Source of the DNA: JAXDJJ01 sp034665745
Lineage (GTDB): Bacteria; Actinomycetota; CADDZG01; WHSQ01
Length of the DNA stretch: 59,112 nt
Assembly (NCBI GenBank): GCA_034665745.1
Contig: JAXDJJ010000011.1
Coordinates: 1-59,112, forward strand
Direction: 5' to 3'
This document shows positions 1-7,585 of this stretch, piece by piece. Under the pieces are notes generated by a model that was not told where the DNA came from, searched no databases, and saw only the letters and a program-made list of their open reading frames with translations. The first letter of the stretch is position 1. Each line of letters starts with the position of its first letter. The position numbers and the translations under genes are program-made.

Positions 1-1369
1 CGGCGATGTCCAGATGAGCCCAAGCGATGTTGTCCCCGACGAACTCACGAAGGAACAGGGCCGCGATGATCGCGCCGCCCCACCTAGAGCCAACGTTCTT
101 GAGGTCGGCGATGTCGGACTCGAGCTCCTTCTTGTATGCGTCATACAGGGGCATGCGCCAGAACGGCTCGCCGGCCGACTCGCTCGCAGTCTCCAGCTCA
201 GCGGCAAGTCCGTCGTCGTTAGAGAACAGACCCGTGGCCTTCTTTCCGAGGGCAACCATGATCGAGCCGGTCAGGGTCGCTACATCGACGATCGCATCAG
301 GGCCTTGCTCACTGGCGAAGGCGATGGCATCGGCCAGGATCAATCGGCCTTCGGCGTCGGTGTTCAGCACCTCGGTGGTCTTGCCGCCGTAGTGCTTGAG
401 AACGTCGCCGGGACGCACCGCCGTGCCGCTGGGCATGTTCTCGGTCGTGGGCACGAACGCGAGGACCTCGATCGAAGGTTTGAGCCTGGCGATCGCGGAC
501 ATCGCGCCGATAACCGCCGCCGCGCCTCCCATGTCGGTCTTCATGGTTTCCATGTTGGTTGCATCCTTCAAAGACAAACCACCTGAGTCGAACGTGACGC
601 CCTTGCCGACCAGCGCGACCTTCCGCTTCGCCCCCTTGGGTGCGTAGTGCATCTGGATGAAGCGCGGTGGATTCGCAGACCCGGAGGCGACTCCCAGTAA
701 TCCGCCGAAACCCTTCTTCTTGAGCTCGCCTTCGTCCCAGATCGTCACATCGAAGCCGCTGGCATCGCCGAGCTCCTTGGCACGCTGCGCGAGGACCTCG
801 GGGGTCAGCGTCGAGGCCGGCTCGTTGATCATGTCGCGCGCCCAACATGTCGCTTCGGCCGTGATGGTGACCTTTGCAAGCGCATCCTCATCTGCGTTCA
901 GGAACACGATGCTCTGGATCTTGGACGGTTTGGGATCGCTCTTGTAGGTCGTGAACCGGTAGGTGCCGAGCACCAAACCTTCCGCGACGGCAGATGCGCT
1001 GCCCTCGACAGCTTCGTGGACCGCGACCCCAAGTGTCGAACGCTCTCCGAGACGGCGCCCAGCCGCGCCCGCGGTGCGCCTCAATGACGTGGTGCTCACC
1101 TTCGACCTGTCGCCCAGCCCAAGGACCGCAACTGCTTTCGCCGCTACCCCTTCACCGGCCGGAACCACCGCCAGCTCGCCGCTTCCTCCCTTGAATCCCG
1201 CTGAACGCAGGTACTCCGACAACCGCTCGCCCAGCGCGTTGTCGATGATTGTGGCGGTCGCATCGAGGGTGAAGGAACCACCGTCGCTGAACGCACCCAC
1301 GACCAGGGCGTCGCAAGTCACGGCGGTCGCATCGTCTGAGACAACGGAAAGTTGAGGCAGTCCGGGCAT
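1..1369 (-). CDS. pepA: Leucyl aminopeptidase, M17 family (3' end outside window)
   Basis: This cytosolic two-metal exopeptidase removes N-terminal residues from peptides. The reverse frame stays open to the window edge, so 456 codons are visible and the last few dozen residues are missing. An N-terminal macro-like domain fills about the first 160 residues. The catalytic domain shows GKGVTFDSGG near residue 255 (metal Lys and Asp), KTDMGGAA near 273 and the family signature NTDAEGRL near 334. The ATG at 1369 is preceded by AAGGAGG four bases upstream, a near-perfect ribosome binding site, which fixes the start. It is divergent from the next gene. Identification is secure; PepA versus another M17 name is convention. 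Confidence 0.95.
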   Translation of the reverse strand, partial: MPGLPQLSVVSDDATAVTCDALVVGAFSDGGSFTLDATATIIDNALGERLSEYLRSAGFKGGSGELAVVPAGEGVAAKAVAVLGLGDRSKVSTTSLRRTAGAAGRRLGERSTLGVAVHEAVEGSASAVAEGLVLGTYRFTTYKSDPKPSKIQSIVFLNADEDALAKVTITAEATCWARDMINEPASTLTPEVLAQRAKELGDASGFDVTIWDEGELKKKGFGGLLGVASGSANPPRFIQMHYAPKGAKRKVALVGKGVTFDSGGLSLKDATNMETMKTDMGGAAAVIGAMSAIARLKPSIEVLAFVPTTENMPSGTAVRPGDVLKHYGGKTTEVLNTDAEGRLILADAIAFASEQGPDAIVDVATLTGSIMVALGKKATGLFSNDDGLAAELETASESAGEPFWRMPLYDAYKKELESDIADLKNVGSRWGGAIIAALFLREFVGDNIAWAHLDIA

Positions 1370-1518
1370 CGATCCTCCTTATGGATGGAGGGCATTTGTA
1401 TATCGGTCGCGGGGGTATCTGCACCCCTTGTCCGAAAGGCGCGAAATCCCCGGTTGTGAGGCCCCTCGGGAGTACGTTGGCATCTAACGCGGATGGCCTA
1501 GAGCTTGGGGAAGAGCTC

Positions 1519-1998
1519 TTGACCTTAATTTTCTTAGGGCTTCTGGCCCTTGCATGGATAGCTGTTTTCTTGCCTGCAGCCTTGCGGGCCAAGCAAAGCG
1601 CTCCCTTGAGCACGGCAGAACGATTCAAGAGAAGGATGAGCTTGATCGCTCCGCGCGCCGGGAACGGGCGCTGGATCGTCGTGCCCGAGTCCTACGACCG
1701 ACTTGCCATGAGCTCGTTCCGCAAGGGTCAGCGCCGCCGGACCAAGATCCTCATCGCCCTCCTTGCCGCAGCGGCATTCACCGGTCTCGTCGGGATCTTG
1801 AATGGCGGGGCAGCGTGGGAGGTCCATCTAGCGGTGGACGCGTCGCTCGCTCTCTATGTCGCTTTGCTGATCGAAGCCAAGCGCCGGCGCGCCGAACAGG
1901 AGACGAAGCTCCGGTCGCTGGAGGCTCGGCGTGTTCCTCGCTCGGAGGAGCTCACCTTCAACGAACCCGCCCGAGCAGGTGGGGGACGGCACTCCTAA
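1519..1998 (+). CDS. Two/three-helix membrane protein, GlpR-like
   Basis: The protein has an N-terminal membrane helix (about residues 2-21), a basic cytosolic stretch, a Lys/Arg cluster (GQRRRTK) and then one or two more helices, followed by a charged tail. This layout, with LPAALRAKQ after helix 1 and a basic motif before helix 2, resembles the actinobacterial GlpR membrane proteins that partner a gephyrin-like protein at the septum; that likeness is from memory and no glp gene is adjacent. The frame is open from 1381 without a convincing start. TTG at 1519, just before helix 1 and preceded by GGGGAAGAG, is my choice; TTG near 1480 is an alternative. The role is unproven. Confidence 0.6.
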   Translation: MTLIFLGLLALAWIAVFLPAALRAKQSAPLSTAERFKRRMSLIAPRAGNGRWIVVPESYDRLAMSSFRKGQRRRTKILIALLAAAAFTGLVGILNGGAAWEVHLAVDASLALYVALLIEAKRRRAEQETKLRSLEARRVPRSEELTFNEPARAGGGRHS

Positions 1999-2003
1999 CC
2001 ACG

Positions 2004-2009
2004 TAGTCT
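2004..2009 (+). promoter_or_regulatory. -10 box TAGTCT for a leaderless translin mRNA
   Basis: TAGTCT (pattern TANNNT) ends seven bases before the ATG at 2017. That is the spacing seen at leaderless actinobacterial genes, where transcription starts at or next to the start codon. No Shine-Dalgarno sequence precedes this ATG. I see no convincing -35. Confidence 0.45.
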
Positions 2010-2016
2010 CGTGGCG

Positions 2017-2649
2017 ATGGATCTCTCTGCACTTACGGACACCTTGCGCGCGAGCCTGGATGCAAAGACATCGGCGCGCGAACAGGGCTTGACCAGCAGC
2101 CGAAGCGCGATAAGAGCGTGCGGCAACGCGATCAGAGCGATGCACCGATACGAATTCGACCAGGCCAGCACATTGCTCGAAGAGGCTCAGTCGGAACTCG
2201 ACATCGCTCACTCCGCTCTGGGCGACCACCCCGACATGCTCCACGCTGGATTCGTTCATGACGCCGAGAAGGAGCTTGCCGAGGCCCGGATCACCTTCGC
2301 CCTCGTCACGAACGCTCCGATGCCGGGTCCCGATGACATCGGTGTCCCACCTGCTGCGTTCCTCAAAGGCATGGCTGAGTCCATAGGTGAGCTGCGTCGT
2401 CATCTTCTAGATCTGATGCGGAAGGGCGAGCTCAAACGGTGCGAAGAATTGCTCGGGGCGATGGACGACCTCTACTTCGTCCTCGTGTCGATGGACTACC
2501 CCGATGGGATCACGTTCGGCTTGCGACGCCTTACCGATGTCGCTCGCTCGATCATCGAGCGGACCAGAGGTGATTTCACAACCTCAACGATCCAAAGTGA
2601 ACTGCGCGATGTCCTCGACGAGCACGCGTCACGGATCAGGGAGTCGTGA
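2017..2649 (+). CDS. Translin family protein
   Basis: An all-helical protein of 210 residues. The C-terminal half has the pattern I associate with translin and its prokaryotic relatives (COG2178): GMAESIGELRR at 118-128, then LRRLTDVARSIIERTRGD at 169-186, with DYPDGITFG between. Translins form ring-like oligomers that bind, and with a partner (TRAX) cut, single-stranded RNA or DNA. In bacteria the role is unknown. ATG at 2017 is preferred over GTG at 2011 because of the TAGTCT box seven bases upstream. The stop overlaps the next gene's GTG by four bases, so the two are probably translationally coupled. Some databases label such proteins haloacid dehalogenase, which the sequence does not support. 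Confidence 0.8.
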   Translation: MDLSALTDTLRASLDAKTSAREQGLTSSRSAIRACGNAIRAMHRYEFDQASTLLEEAQSELDIAHSALGDHPDMLHAGFVHDAEKELAEARITFALVTNAPMPGPDDIGVPPAAFLKGMAESIGELRRHLLDLMRKGELKRCEELLGAMDDLYFVLVSMDYPDGITFGLRRLTDVARSIIERTRGDFTTSTIQSELRDVLDEHASRIRES

Positions 2650-3221
2650 ACAAGACAGCTTGGGTCGGGGTCGCGATAGTTGGCCTGATCGCAGCGGTCG
2701 TCCTGGTGCTGGCACTCGGCGGTGCCGAGGAGACGGGCACATCGGATCTCGCTTCGGATGTCGTCGTCGGCGAGGGGACTGGCCAACCCGGAGACACCGC
2801 TCTCGCCGAGATAACCGAGGTTTCGGTACGCAATGAAGATGCGGCCGTGGTCGTGTTCGAGGTAACGATCGCGACGGACTTCCCCGACAAGGTTCCGGGC
2901 AGCCTGGGCTTCCGGTGGGACGTCATCGAGAACGGTGAGGGGACCTGGATCGTTTCCGCGAACCTCGACAATGGTCCAACTGCGGCTGTCACGGGGTTGA
3001 AGTCAGACTTCGGCGCGTCGACGGTGGACGAAACACTCGACGGCGATATCGAAGTCTCGGGCGACACCTTGACGATCACGTTCGACAGGACCCAGATCGA
3101 AGGCTTCCCCGATTCCTTCGCGTGGCGCCTAACGTCAACCCTCGATGGCGACCCTGCCGACCCGGGGTCCGCAACGGCTACGGACTCCGCTCCCGACTCG
3201 GGGCAGGGGCAGTTGAAGTAA
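2646..3221 (+). CDS. Membrane-anchored extracytoplasmic protein, unknown function
   Basis: I do not recognise the family. The 191-residue protein begins with a Lys, a single hydrophobic helix (about residues 5-25) and then a hydrophilic, acidic, beta-rich domain, so it is probably an uncleaved signal anchor or secreted protein. The middle contains the alternating patterns of a beta sandwich (VVVFEVTIATDF, LTITFDRTQI). The last 25 residues are low-complexity Asp/Ser/Ala/Gly. GTG at 2646 overlaps the stop of the translin gene (GTGA). A cytosolic nucleic-acid binding family coupled to an exported protein is an odd pairing. tRNA-Ala follows 27 bases downstream. Confidence 0.7.
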   Translation: MNKTAWVGVAIVGLIAAVVLVLALGGAEETGTSDLASDVVVGEGTGQPGDTALAEITEVSVRNEDAAVVVFEVTIATDFPDKVPGSLGFRWDVIENGEGTWIVSANLDNGPTAAVTGLKSDFGASTVDETLDGDIEVSGDTLTITFDRTQIEGFPDSFAWRLTSTLDGDPADPGSATATDSAPDSGQGQLK

Positions 3222-3248
3222 TAAGCCTCCCTTAGACTCCCCGGCCAC

Positions 3249-3321
3249 GGGCCAGTAGCTCAGTTGGTAGAGCGCACCCCTCGCACGGGTGAGGTCGCAG
3301 GTTCGACTCCTGTCTGGTCCA
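3249..3321 (+). tRNA. tRNA-Ala (anticodon CGC)
   Basis: A full cloverleaf can be folded. The acceptor GGGCCAG pairs with CTGGTCC and includes the G3-U70 wobble that marks alanine tRNAs. The D arm is GCTC/GAGC, the anticodon stem CACCC/GGGTG with loop CTCGCAC (anticodon CGC), and the T arm GCAGG/CCTGT with loop TTCGACT. The discriminator is A at 3321. CCA is not encoded (ACGA follows). Confidence 0.96.
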
Positions 3322-3436
3322 CGAAAATCCAAGTCAACGTGCGTCCTTATTCATCTGCCTCTCATCGATCTCTCATGGAGACCGTGGTGCGCTTGGCGAT
3401 CAAGCCACGCAAGCGATTCTTTCGAGGAGGCGGTCC

Positions 3437-4258
3437 TTGCCCGACATCGAGAAGTCCGGATCGATGATCCGCGAATCACGTCGTGACGAAACGATCAGGG
3501 GGATGCTTAACAAGGTTCCAGAGGTCACGATCTTCTTCTGGATCATCAAGATCATGGCCACGACGGTCGGCGAGACCGCAGCGGACTACCTAAGCGTCGA
3601 CCTCAATCTCGGGCTGACCATCACCACCTACATCATGACGGCGGTGTTGGCCGTCGTGCTCTATCTCCAGTTCAGAGCACGGAGATACGTGCCGACCGTC
3701 TATTGGCTAGCGGTCGTCCTGATAAGCATCGTTGGGACGTTGATCACCGACAATCTCGTGGACAACCTTGGCATCAGCTTGTGGACGACGACGATCGCCT
3801 TTTCGATCGCTCTGGCAATCACGTTCGCGGTTTGGTTCGCACAGGAGCGGACCTTGTCGATCCATAGCATCAACACGACGAAACGAGAGGCGTTCTATTG
3901 GCTGGCCATCCTGTTCACGTTCGCCTTGGGCACCGCTGCCGGGGATCTGGTGGCAGAAAGTCTGGGTTGGGGCTACCTGTTGTCCGGGATCGTCTTCGCT
4001 GTACTGATCGCGACGGTGGCCTTCGTCCACTTCAATCTCGAGTTGATCGGAGGAGTCCTCGCGTTCTGGATCGCCTACATCTTGACGCGGCCTCTGGGCG
4101 CTTCCCTCGGTGATCTTCTGTCCCAGAAACACGGCGCGGGCGGCCTTGGCCTCGGGGCTACGGGAACTAGCGTCATCTTTCTATTGACGATCTTGAGCGT
4201 CGTGATCTACCTCACCGTTACGAAGCGAGATCAGATCCCGGGTGAGGGCAGCGGCTAG
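3437..4258 (+). CDS. COG4705-type polytopic membrane protein
   Basis: A 273-residue integral membrane protein with seven or eight predicted helices. It carries conserved blocks I associate with the uncharacterised COG4705 family: NKVPEVTIFFWIIKI near 25, TTVGETAADYLS, SIVGTLITDN, TLSIHSINTTKREAFYW, FALGTAAGDL and TRPLGASLGD near the end. The repeated G-T-AAGD and TxGETAAD segments suggest an internal duplication. The substrate is unknown. TTG at 3437 is preceded by GAGGAGG seven bases upstream, which beats the internal ATGs at 3464 and 3503. The last four bases overlap the convergent acetyltransferase gene. Confidence 0.8.
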   Translation: MPDIEKSGSMIRESRRDETIRGMLNKVPEVTIFFWIIKIMATTVGETAADYLSVDLNLGLTITTYIMTAVLAVVLYLQFRARRYVPTVYWLAVVLISIVGTLITDNLVDNLGISLWTTTIAFSIALAITFAVWFAQERTLSIHSINTTKREAFYWLAILFTFALGTAAGDLVAESLGWGYLLSGIVFAVLIATVAFVHFNLELIGGVLAFWIAYILTRPLGASLGDLLSQKHGAGGLGLGATGTSVIFLLTILSVVIYLTVTKRDQIPGEGSG

Positions 4259-4719
4259 AGAGTGTGTGACTCTCCTGCATAGCGTGGGTTCACGAAAGGC
4301 CATGCCTCATCGATCCACACAGCCAATGCCTCCCGAACCGAATGATCTAGGTCAGCACGACTCTTTCGTACCCATGAGCTGATCCCCGCATCGTGGCCCG
4401 GTAGTTGACTGGGATAGATGTAGATGCAGCCGATGACGTCGTCACCTTCGAGGATCGAATAGGTGAAACCCCTGCGCTCCTCGAAATCCTTGGCGTGTCG
4501 CACCAGATCCTTCAGGTTCTCTTCCAGGGTCATGGCTTGCGGCCAAGTCGGCTCGTCTTCTGGACTGAATCCGGGAGTAGACCGGATGTGGTCGATGCTC
4601 GTCATCCATGCAGCGTGGTCACGGTCGTTGTGTTGTTCGCCCAACGGTTCCAGATGAAACTCAGACCAGGCGTAGGTATTCGGAACGTCGAAGCCGGGCG
4701 GTACGAACGAGTCCTCCAT
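4255..4719 (-). CDS. GNAT-like N-acetyltransferase
   Basis: The 154-residue protein looks like a GCN5-related N-acetyltransferase, an acetyl-CoA dependent enzyme acting on an unknown amine. The core strand motif is FTYSILEGDDVIGCIYIYP near residues 85-104, followed by a helix with a WVRKS turn where the pyrophosphate loop normally lies. The usual Q/RxxGxG/A loop is not clear, so the family call rests on overall pattern. It lies 24 bases downstream of the ABC permease gene on the same strand and overlaps the COG4705 gene end to end by four bases. No clear ribosome binding site is visible. Confidence 0.6.
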   Translation of the reverse strand: MEDSFVPPGFDVPNTYAWSEFHLEPLGEQHNDRDHAAWMTSIDHIRSTPGFSPEDEPTWPQAMTLEENLKDLVRHAKDFEERRGFTYSILEGDDVIGCIYIYPSQLPGHDAGISSWVRKSRADLDHSVREALAVWIDEAWPFVNPRYAGESHTL

Positions 4720-4743
4720 CGGTCGAGACTTTCAATCGTTCAG

Positions 4744-5553
4744 CTAGACCGTGCGTCGGAAGCGCGCCACTGCCAGAGGTGCGAACACAAGCAGGATGCC
4801 GACGCACCACGCTACGGACTGCAGGACGTAGAACGATGTTGGACCCCCGGTCATAAGCGCCCGCACGGCCGACGCAGTTACCGAAACCGGCTGGTGCTCG
4901 GCGAAGACCTGGAGCCATCCCGGCATCGAGTCGACCGGAACGAATGCAGACGAGGCAAACACCAGGGGAGCGATGACCGGGAACGCCGCGGCTTGCGCGG
5001 TCTCGGGGTCACCGACAGCAAGGCCCACTGTCGCGAAGATCCAGGCAAGCGTGTAGCCGAAGAGAAGTACGAGTGCGATCCCCGCGAGGTAAGCGAGGGC
5101 ATTCGTGTGCACGCGGAAGCCGACCGCGAAGCCAACGCCGGATATCAAGGCCGCGACGAACACGTTCCGGACGAGGTCGGCCAACGTGCGTCCTGCCAGA
5201 ACGGCCGAACGCGTCATCGGCAGGGAGTGGAACCTCTCCATGAGTCCGCTCTTCAGATCGGCTGCTAGACCGATCGCCGCGGCCATCGAGCCGAAGACCA
5301 CGGTCTGCACGAAGATCCCCGGCATCAGGTAGTCGACGTAGCTACTGCCAGGCACGGAGATAGCACCGCCGAAGACGTAGCGGAACATCACCACGAAGAT
5401 GACGGGCTGGATCGTCGAGAAAACGAGCAGCTGGGGGATACGTATATAGGCGATCAGGTTGCGCTGCGCGAGAGCGAGTGCATCTCGGATAACCCAGGTG
5501 CGGGACTCCTGGGACAGACTCGTTGCCGCCGTCAAACTTGCCGTTGCCATCAA
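4744..5553 (-). CDS. ABC-2 type exporter permease (DrrB-like)
   Basis: The membrane component of an ABC exporter, 269 residues with six predicted helices. Diagnostic stretches are the DrrB/ABC-2 N-terminal pattern ALAQRNLIAYIRIPQLL, then YVDYLMPGIFVQT, the KSGLMERFHSLPMTR loop and FPVIAPLVFASSAFVPVDSMP before the last helices. It would pair with the ATPase encoded immediately upstream, whose stop it overlaps by four bases. The family exports drugs, polyketides or lipids; the substrate cannot be told from sequence. The start is the first ATG of a Met-Met pair. Confidence 0.88.
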   Translation of the reverse strand: MMATASLTAATSLSQESRTWVIRDALALAQRNLIAYIRIPQLLVFSTIQPVIFVVMFRYVFGGAISVPGSSYVDYLMPGIFVQTVVFGSMAAAIGLAADLKSGLMERFHSLPMTRSAVLAGRTLADLVRNVFVAALISGVGFAVGFRVHTNALAYLAGIALVLLFGYTLAWIFATVGLAVGDPETAQAAAFPVIAPLVFASSAFVPVDSMPGWLQVFAEHQPVSVTASAVRALMTGGPTSFYVLQSVAWCVGILLVFAPLAVARFRRTV

Positions 5554-6518
5554 GCATCCACCTCCGCGAGTTCTTCTTTCGCTTCCTTCTCAGCGCGGTG
5601 TCCTGTCAGCGAGAGGAAGACATCGTCGAGGCTCGGCTCCCTCACCGTCAGGGTGTCCGGCTCGAGGTTGGCCCCGTCGAGAACCCGGAGCACTTCCATC
5701 AGGAGTTTGGCGCCATCATTCGACGTCAAGCGCACGAGTGAGCCGTCGCGCTCGACTCCCATGACCTGTCCTTCAAGTCGGCTGTGCGCGTCGATCGCCT
5801 TCTGCTCCGTCGTGTAACCGAGTTCGGTGACCGTGCTTCCGAGCTTCGCCTTCAGGGCTTTCGGGGTGTCGTTCGCGATGACGCGGCCCCCGTCGACCAC
5901 CGCGATGCGATCGGCGAGAAGGTCCGCCTCCTCGAGGTATTGAGTGGTTAGAAGCACAGTGGTCTCACCTGCCACTAGCTCGCGGATCATGTCCCACAGA
6001 TCCGAGCGGCCTTGGATGTCCAAACCGGTCGTCGGTTCGTCGAGGAACAGGACGGGCGGTTTGTGCACGAGGGCCGCGGCAAGGTCGAGCCGACGCCGCA
6101 TCCCTCCCGAGTAGGTGCGCACGGTTCGGTTCCCCGCATCAGCGAGGCCGAACAGCTCGAGCAGTTCGTCAGCGCGGGGTCGCTCGGTCTTCGGCGCGAG
6201 GTGGGCGAGTTTGCCTACCAAACGGAGGTTCTCGCGGCCCGTCAGGTTGGGATCGACGGCTGCGAACTGGCCGGCGAGACCGATAAGGGTCCGGACCTCG
6301 CGGGCATCGCGTACGACGTCACGGCCGAGGACCTCGGCGCGACCCTCGTCGGGATGGATGATCGTCGATAGCACGCGCACCGTTGTCGTCTTGCCTGCGC
6401 CGTTGGGCCCCAGCAGGCCGAAAACCGTGCCTACGGGTACTTCGAAATCCACTCGTTCCAGGGCCACGACGTCGCCGAAGCGTTTCGCCAGGCCTTCTAC
6501 CTCTATCGCATTTGTCAT
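5550..6518 (-). CDS. ABC exporter ATPase (DrrA-like)
   Basis: The ATP-binding subunit of the exporter, 322 residues. Walker A is GPNGAGKT at 37-44, the signature YSGGM at 136-140 and Walker B LFLDEP at 157-162, followed by the switch region TTQYLEEAD. Residues beyond 225 form the DrrA-type C-terminal extension, ending with the EPSLDDVFLSLTGH motif typical of daunorubicin-resistance ATPases. It is encoded first in a two-gene unit with the permease and is divergent from a MarR regulator 101 bases away, which probably controls it. The ATG at 6518 has only a weak ribosome binding site. Confidence 0.93.
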   Translation of the reverse strand: MTNAIEVEGLAKRFGDVVALERVDFEVPVGTVFGLLGPNGAGKTTTVRVLSTIIHPDEGRAEVLGRDVVRDAREVRTLIGLAGQFAAVDPNLTGRENLRLVGKLAHLAPKTERPRADELLELFGLADAGNRTVRTYSGGMRRRLDLAAALVHKPPVLFLDEPTTGLDIQGRSDLWDMIRELVAGETTVLLTTQYLEEADLLADRIAVVDGGRVIANDTPKALKAKLGSTVTELGYTTEQKAIDAHSRLEGQVMGVERDGSLVRLTSNDGAKLLMEVLRVLDGANLEPDTLTVREPSLDDVFLSLTGHRAEKEAKEELAEVDA

Positions 6519-6555
6519 CTCGGCATCGTTTCAAAGATAGTTGGAGTTGTCAAAT

Positions 6556-6567
6556 AATCTGATGATT
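6556..6567. promoter_or_regulatory. Candidate MarR operator
   Basis: In the 101-base gap between the exporter ATPase gene and marR there is an AT-rich inverted repeat AATC-TGAT-GATT. It is the only clear dyad in the gap. The position between divergent genes fits autoregulation of MarR together with control of the exporter. The arms are only four bases, so this is tentative. Confidence 0.3.
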
Positions 6568-6619
6568 GGAAAGTCGGATGACTACCACTTTACGAGGAAT
6601 GGAAGTACTATGAAGGCAG

Positions 6620-7084
6620 ATGGCTTCCTCTTCGACACGTTCTCAGGCAACCGGTACGGAGGTCTGGCGCCTCCTGCTCACTTGCGCGATGTCCCAGTTC
6701 GGGCGCGCCGCCGGCGTCGCCCAAGGCCTCGGACTCACCCCCGGGCACATGAAAGCCCTGCTCGCCCTCGACCCCGACGAGCCTCAACCGATGGGCAACC
6801 TCGCGCAGAACTTCGCCTGCGACGCCTCCACGATGACGTGGCTCGTCGATCGCTTGGAAGAGAAAGGCCTTGTCGAGCGAAAAGGCCTTCCGAACGATCG
6901 GCGCGTTAAGACCGTTGCGCTAACCGCGGCAGGGGTGAAGACGAAACGTGAGCTCGAGGCCAAGATGTACGAGGCCCCGCAGTTCATCCTCGATCTCGAT
7001 CCCGACGTGCTCGAGTCACTCCACGACGTACTCGAAGATCTCGCGGCGGTAGCGAAACCCGAAACAAGGGATATCGGCGCTTAA
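6620..7084 (+). CDS. MarR family transcriptional regulator
   Basis: A 154-residue winged-helix regulator. The recognition region reads QPMGNLAQNFACDASTMTWLVDRLEEKG at about 54-81, followed by the wing LPNDRRVKTVALTAAG, the standard MarR pattern with the conserved DRR. The N- and C-terminal helices would form the dimer interface and ligand pocket. It is divergent from the DrrAB-like exporter, the usual arrangement for a repressor released by the exported compound. ATG at 6620 is preceded by GAAGG; TACTAT at 6606-6611 could be a -10 box eight bases upstream. An overlapping frame starting at 6541 is a shadow. Confidence 0.92.
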   Translation: MASSSTRSQATGTEVWRLLLTCAMSQFGRAAGVAQGLGLTPGHMKALLALDPDEPQPMGNLAQNFACDASTMTWLVDRLEEKGLVERKGLPNDRRVKTVALTAAGVKTKRELEAKMYEAPQFILDLDPDVLESLHDVLEDLAAVAKPETRDIGA

Positions 7085-7088
7085 CGGG

Positions 7089-7430
7089 TCAGTCGTGTCC
7101 CGCTACTACCCAGCCGCCTGCGCTCGTCACGGTCGCCGTCACCTTGTCACCGGCGACGTAGTCGAATGACACCGGTTCTGGTTCGGTGCTGGTGGGGCCG
7201 AACTTCATCTTCGTCTTCCCGCGCTTGACCACGACGATCCAGTCGCCTTGGCCGACCGCGCCGGTGACCGTGCCGCTCGTCGAGGCAGAGGTAACCGTGA
7301 ACGTGCACTTGGGTTGAACCGGATTGATCGCCTGGCAGCTCTCCGGTTCGTCGCGTTCCAGAGCGGAAGCTCCGGAGGAGATCAGGACGGTCGAAACGAG
7401 AATCGCGATCGCTACCTTCAAAGCCTTCAA
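7089..7430 (-). CDS. Small secreted protein, unknown function
   Basis: I do not recognise the family. From TTG at 7430 the product has 113 residues: a classical signal peptide (LKALKVAIAILVSTVLISSGASA) and a short beta-rich domain with two cysteines (ESCQ and PKCTF) that could form a disulfide. TTG 7430 is preceded by AAGGA at seven bases. ATG at 7469 would add 13 residues before the signal peptide and lacks a comparable site, and the frame is open further still to 7592. It is divergent from the DUF4349 lipoprotein gene. A perfect 16-base palindrome lies just upstream (7452-7467). Confidence 0.65.
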   Translation of the reverse strand: MKALKVAIAILVSTVLISSGASALERDEPESCQAINPVQPKCTFTVTSASTSGTVTGAVGQGDWIVVVKRGKTKMKFGPTSTEPEPVSFDYVAGDKVTATVTSAGGWVVAGHD

Positions 7431-7451
7431 AGTCGCGTCCTTCCGTTGGAC

Positions 7452-7467
7452 GCCGGGCGCGCCCGGC
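7452..7467. repeat. Perfect GC palindrome upstream of the small secreted gene
   Basis: GCCGGGCGCGCCCGGC is a perfect 16-base palindrome. It begins 22 bases upstream of the TTG start at 7430 and would lie in the 5' untranslated RNA of that gene. It could be an operator or an RNA hairpin; no T-run follows on either strand. Confidence 0.5.
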
Positions 7468-7533
7468 ATCTGAGTCCTATCTGAGGTTTTCGCTATCGCG
7501 AGGGGCGCTTCCTGCCCCAGCTGGACCCTTGAG

Positions 7534-7559
7534 GGAACCCTGGGGCTCCTGGGCACGTC
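7534..7559 (+). promoter_or_regulatory. Candidate ECF-sigma promoter (GGAACC-16-CGTC)
   Basis: GGAACC at 7534-7539 and CGTC at 7556-7559 are separated by 16 bases. This matches the usual extracytoplasmic-function sigma pattern of GGAAC, a 16-17 base spacer and CGT. Transcription would start near 7566, about 20 bases before the ATG of the DUF4349 lipoprotein at 7586, leaving room for its Shine-Dalgarno sequence. Confidence 0.45.
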
Positions 7560-7585
7560 CAAGGGACCTAAGCGAAGGGGGAAAC

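Noticed and set aside
2017..2649. Haloacid dehalogenase annotation for the translin gene
   Set aside because: No DxDxT or other HAD motif is present; the protein is all-helical with translin blocks.
6541..6909. 122-codon frame overlapping marR
   Set aside because: Arg/Pro-rich composition typical of a shifted frame over a GC-rich gene; the MarR frame has the family motifs.
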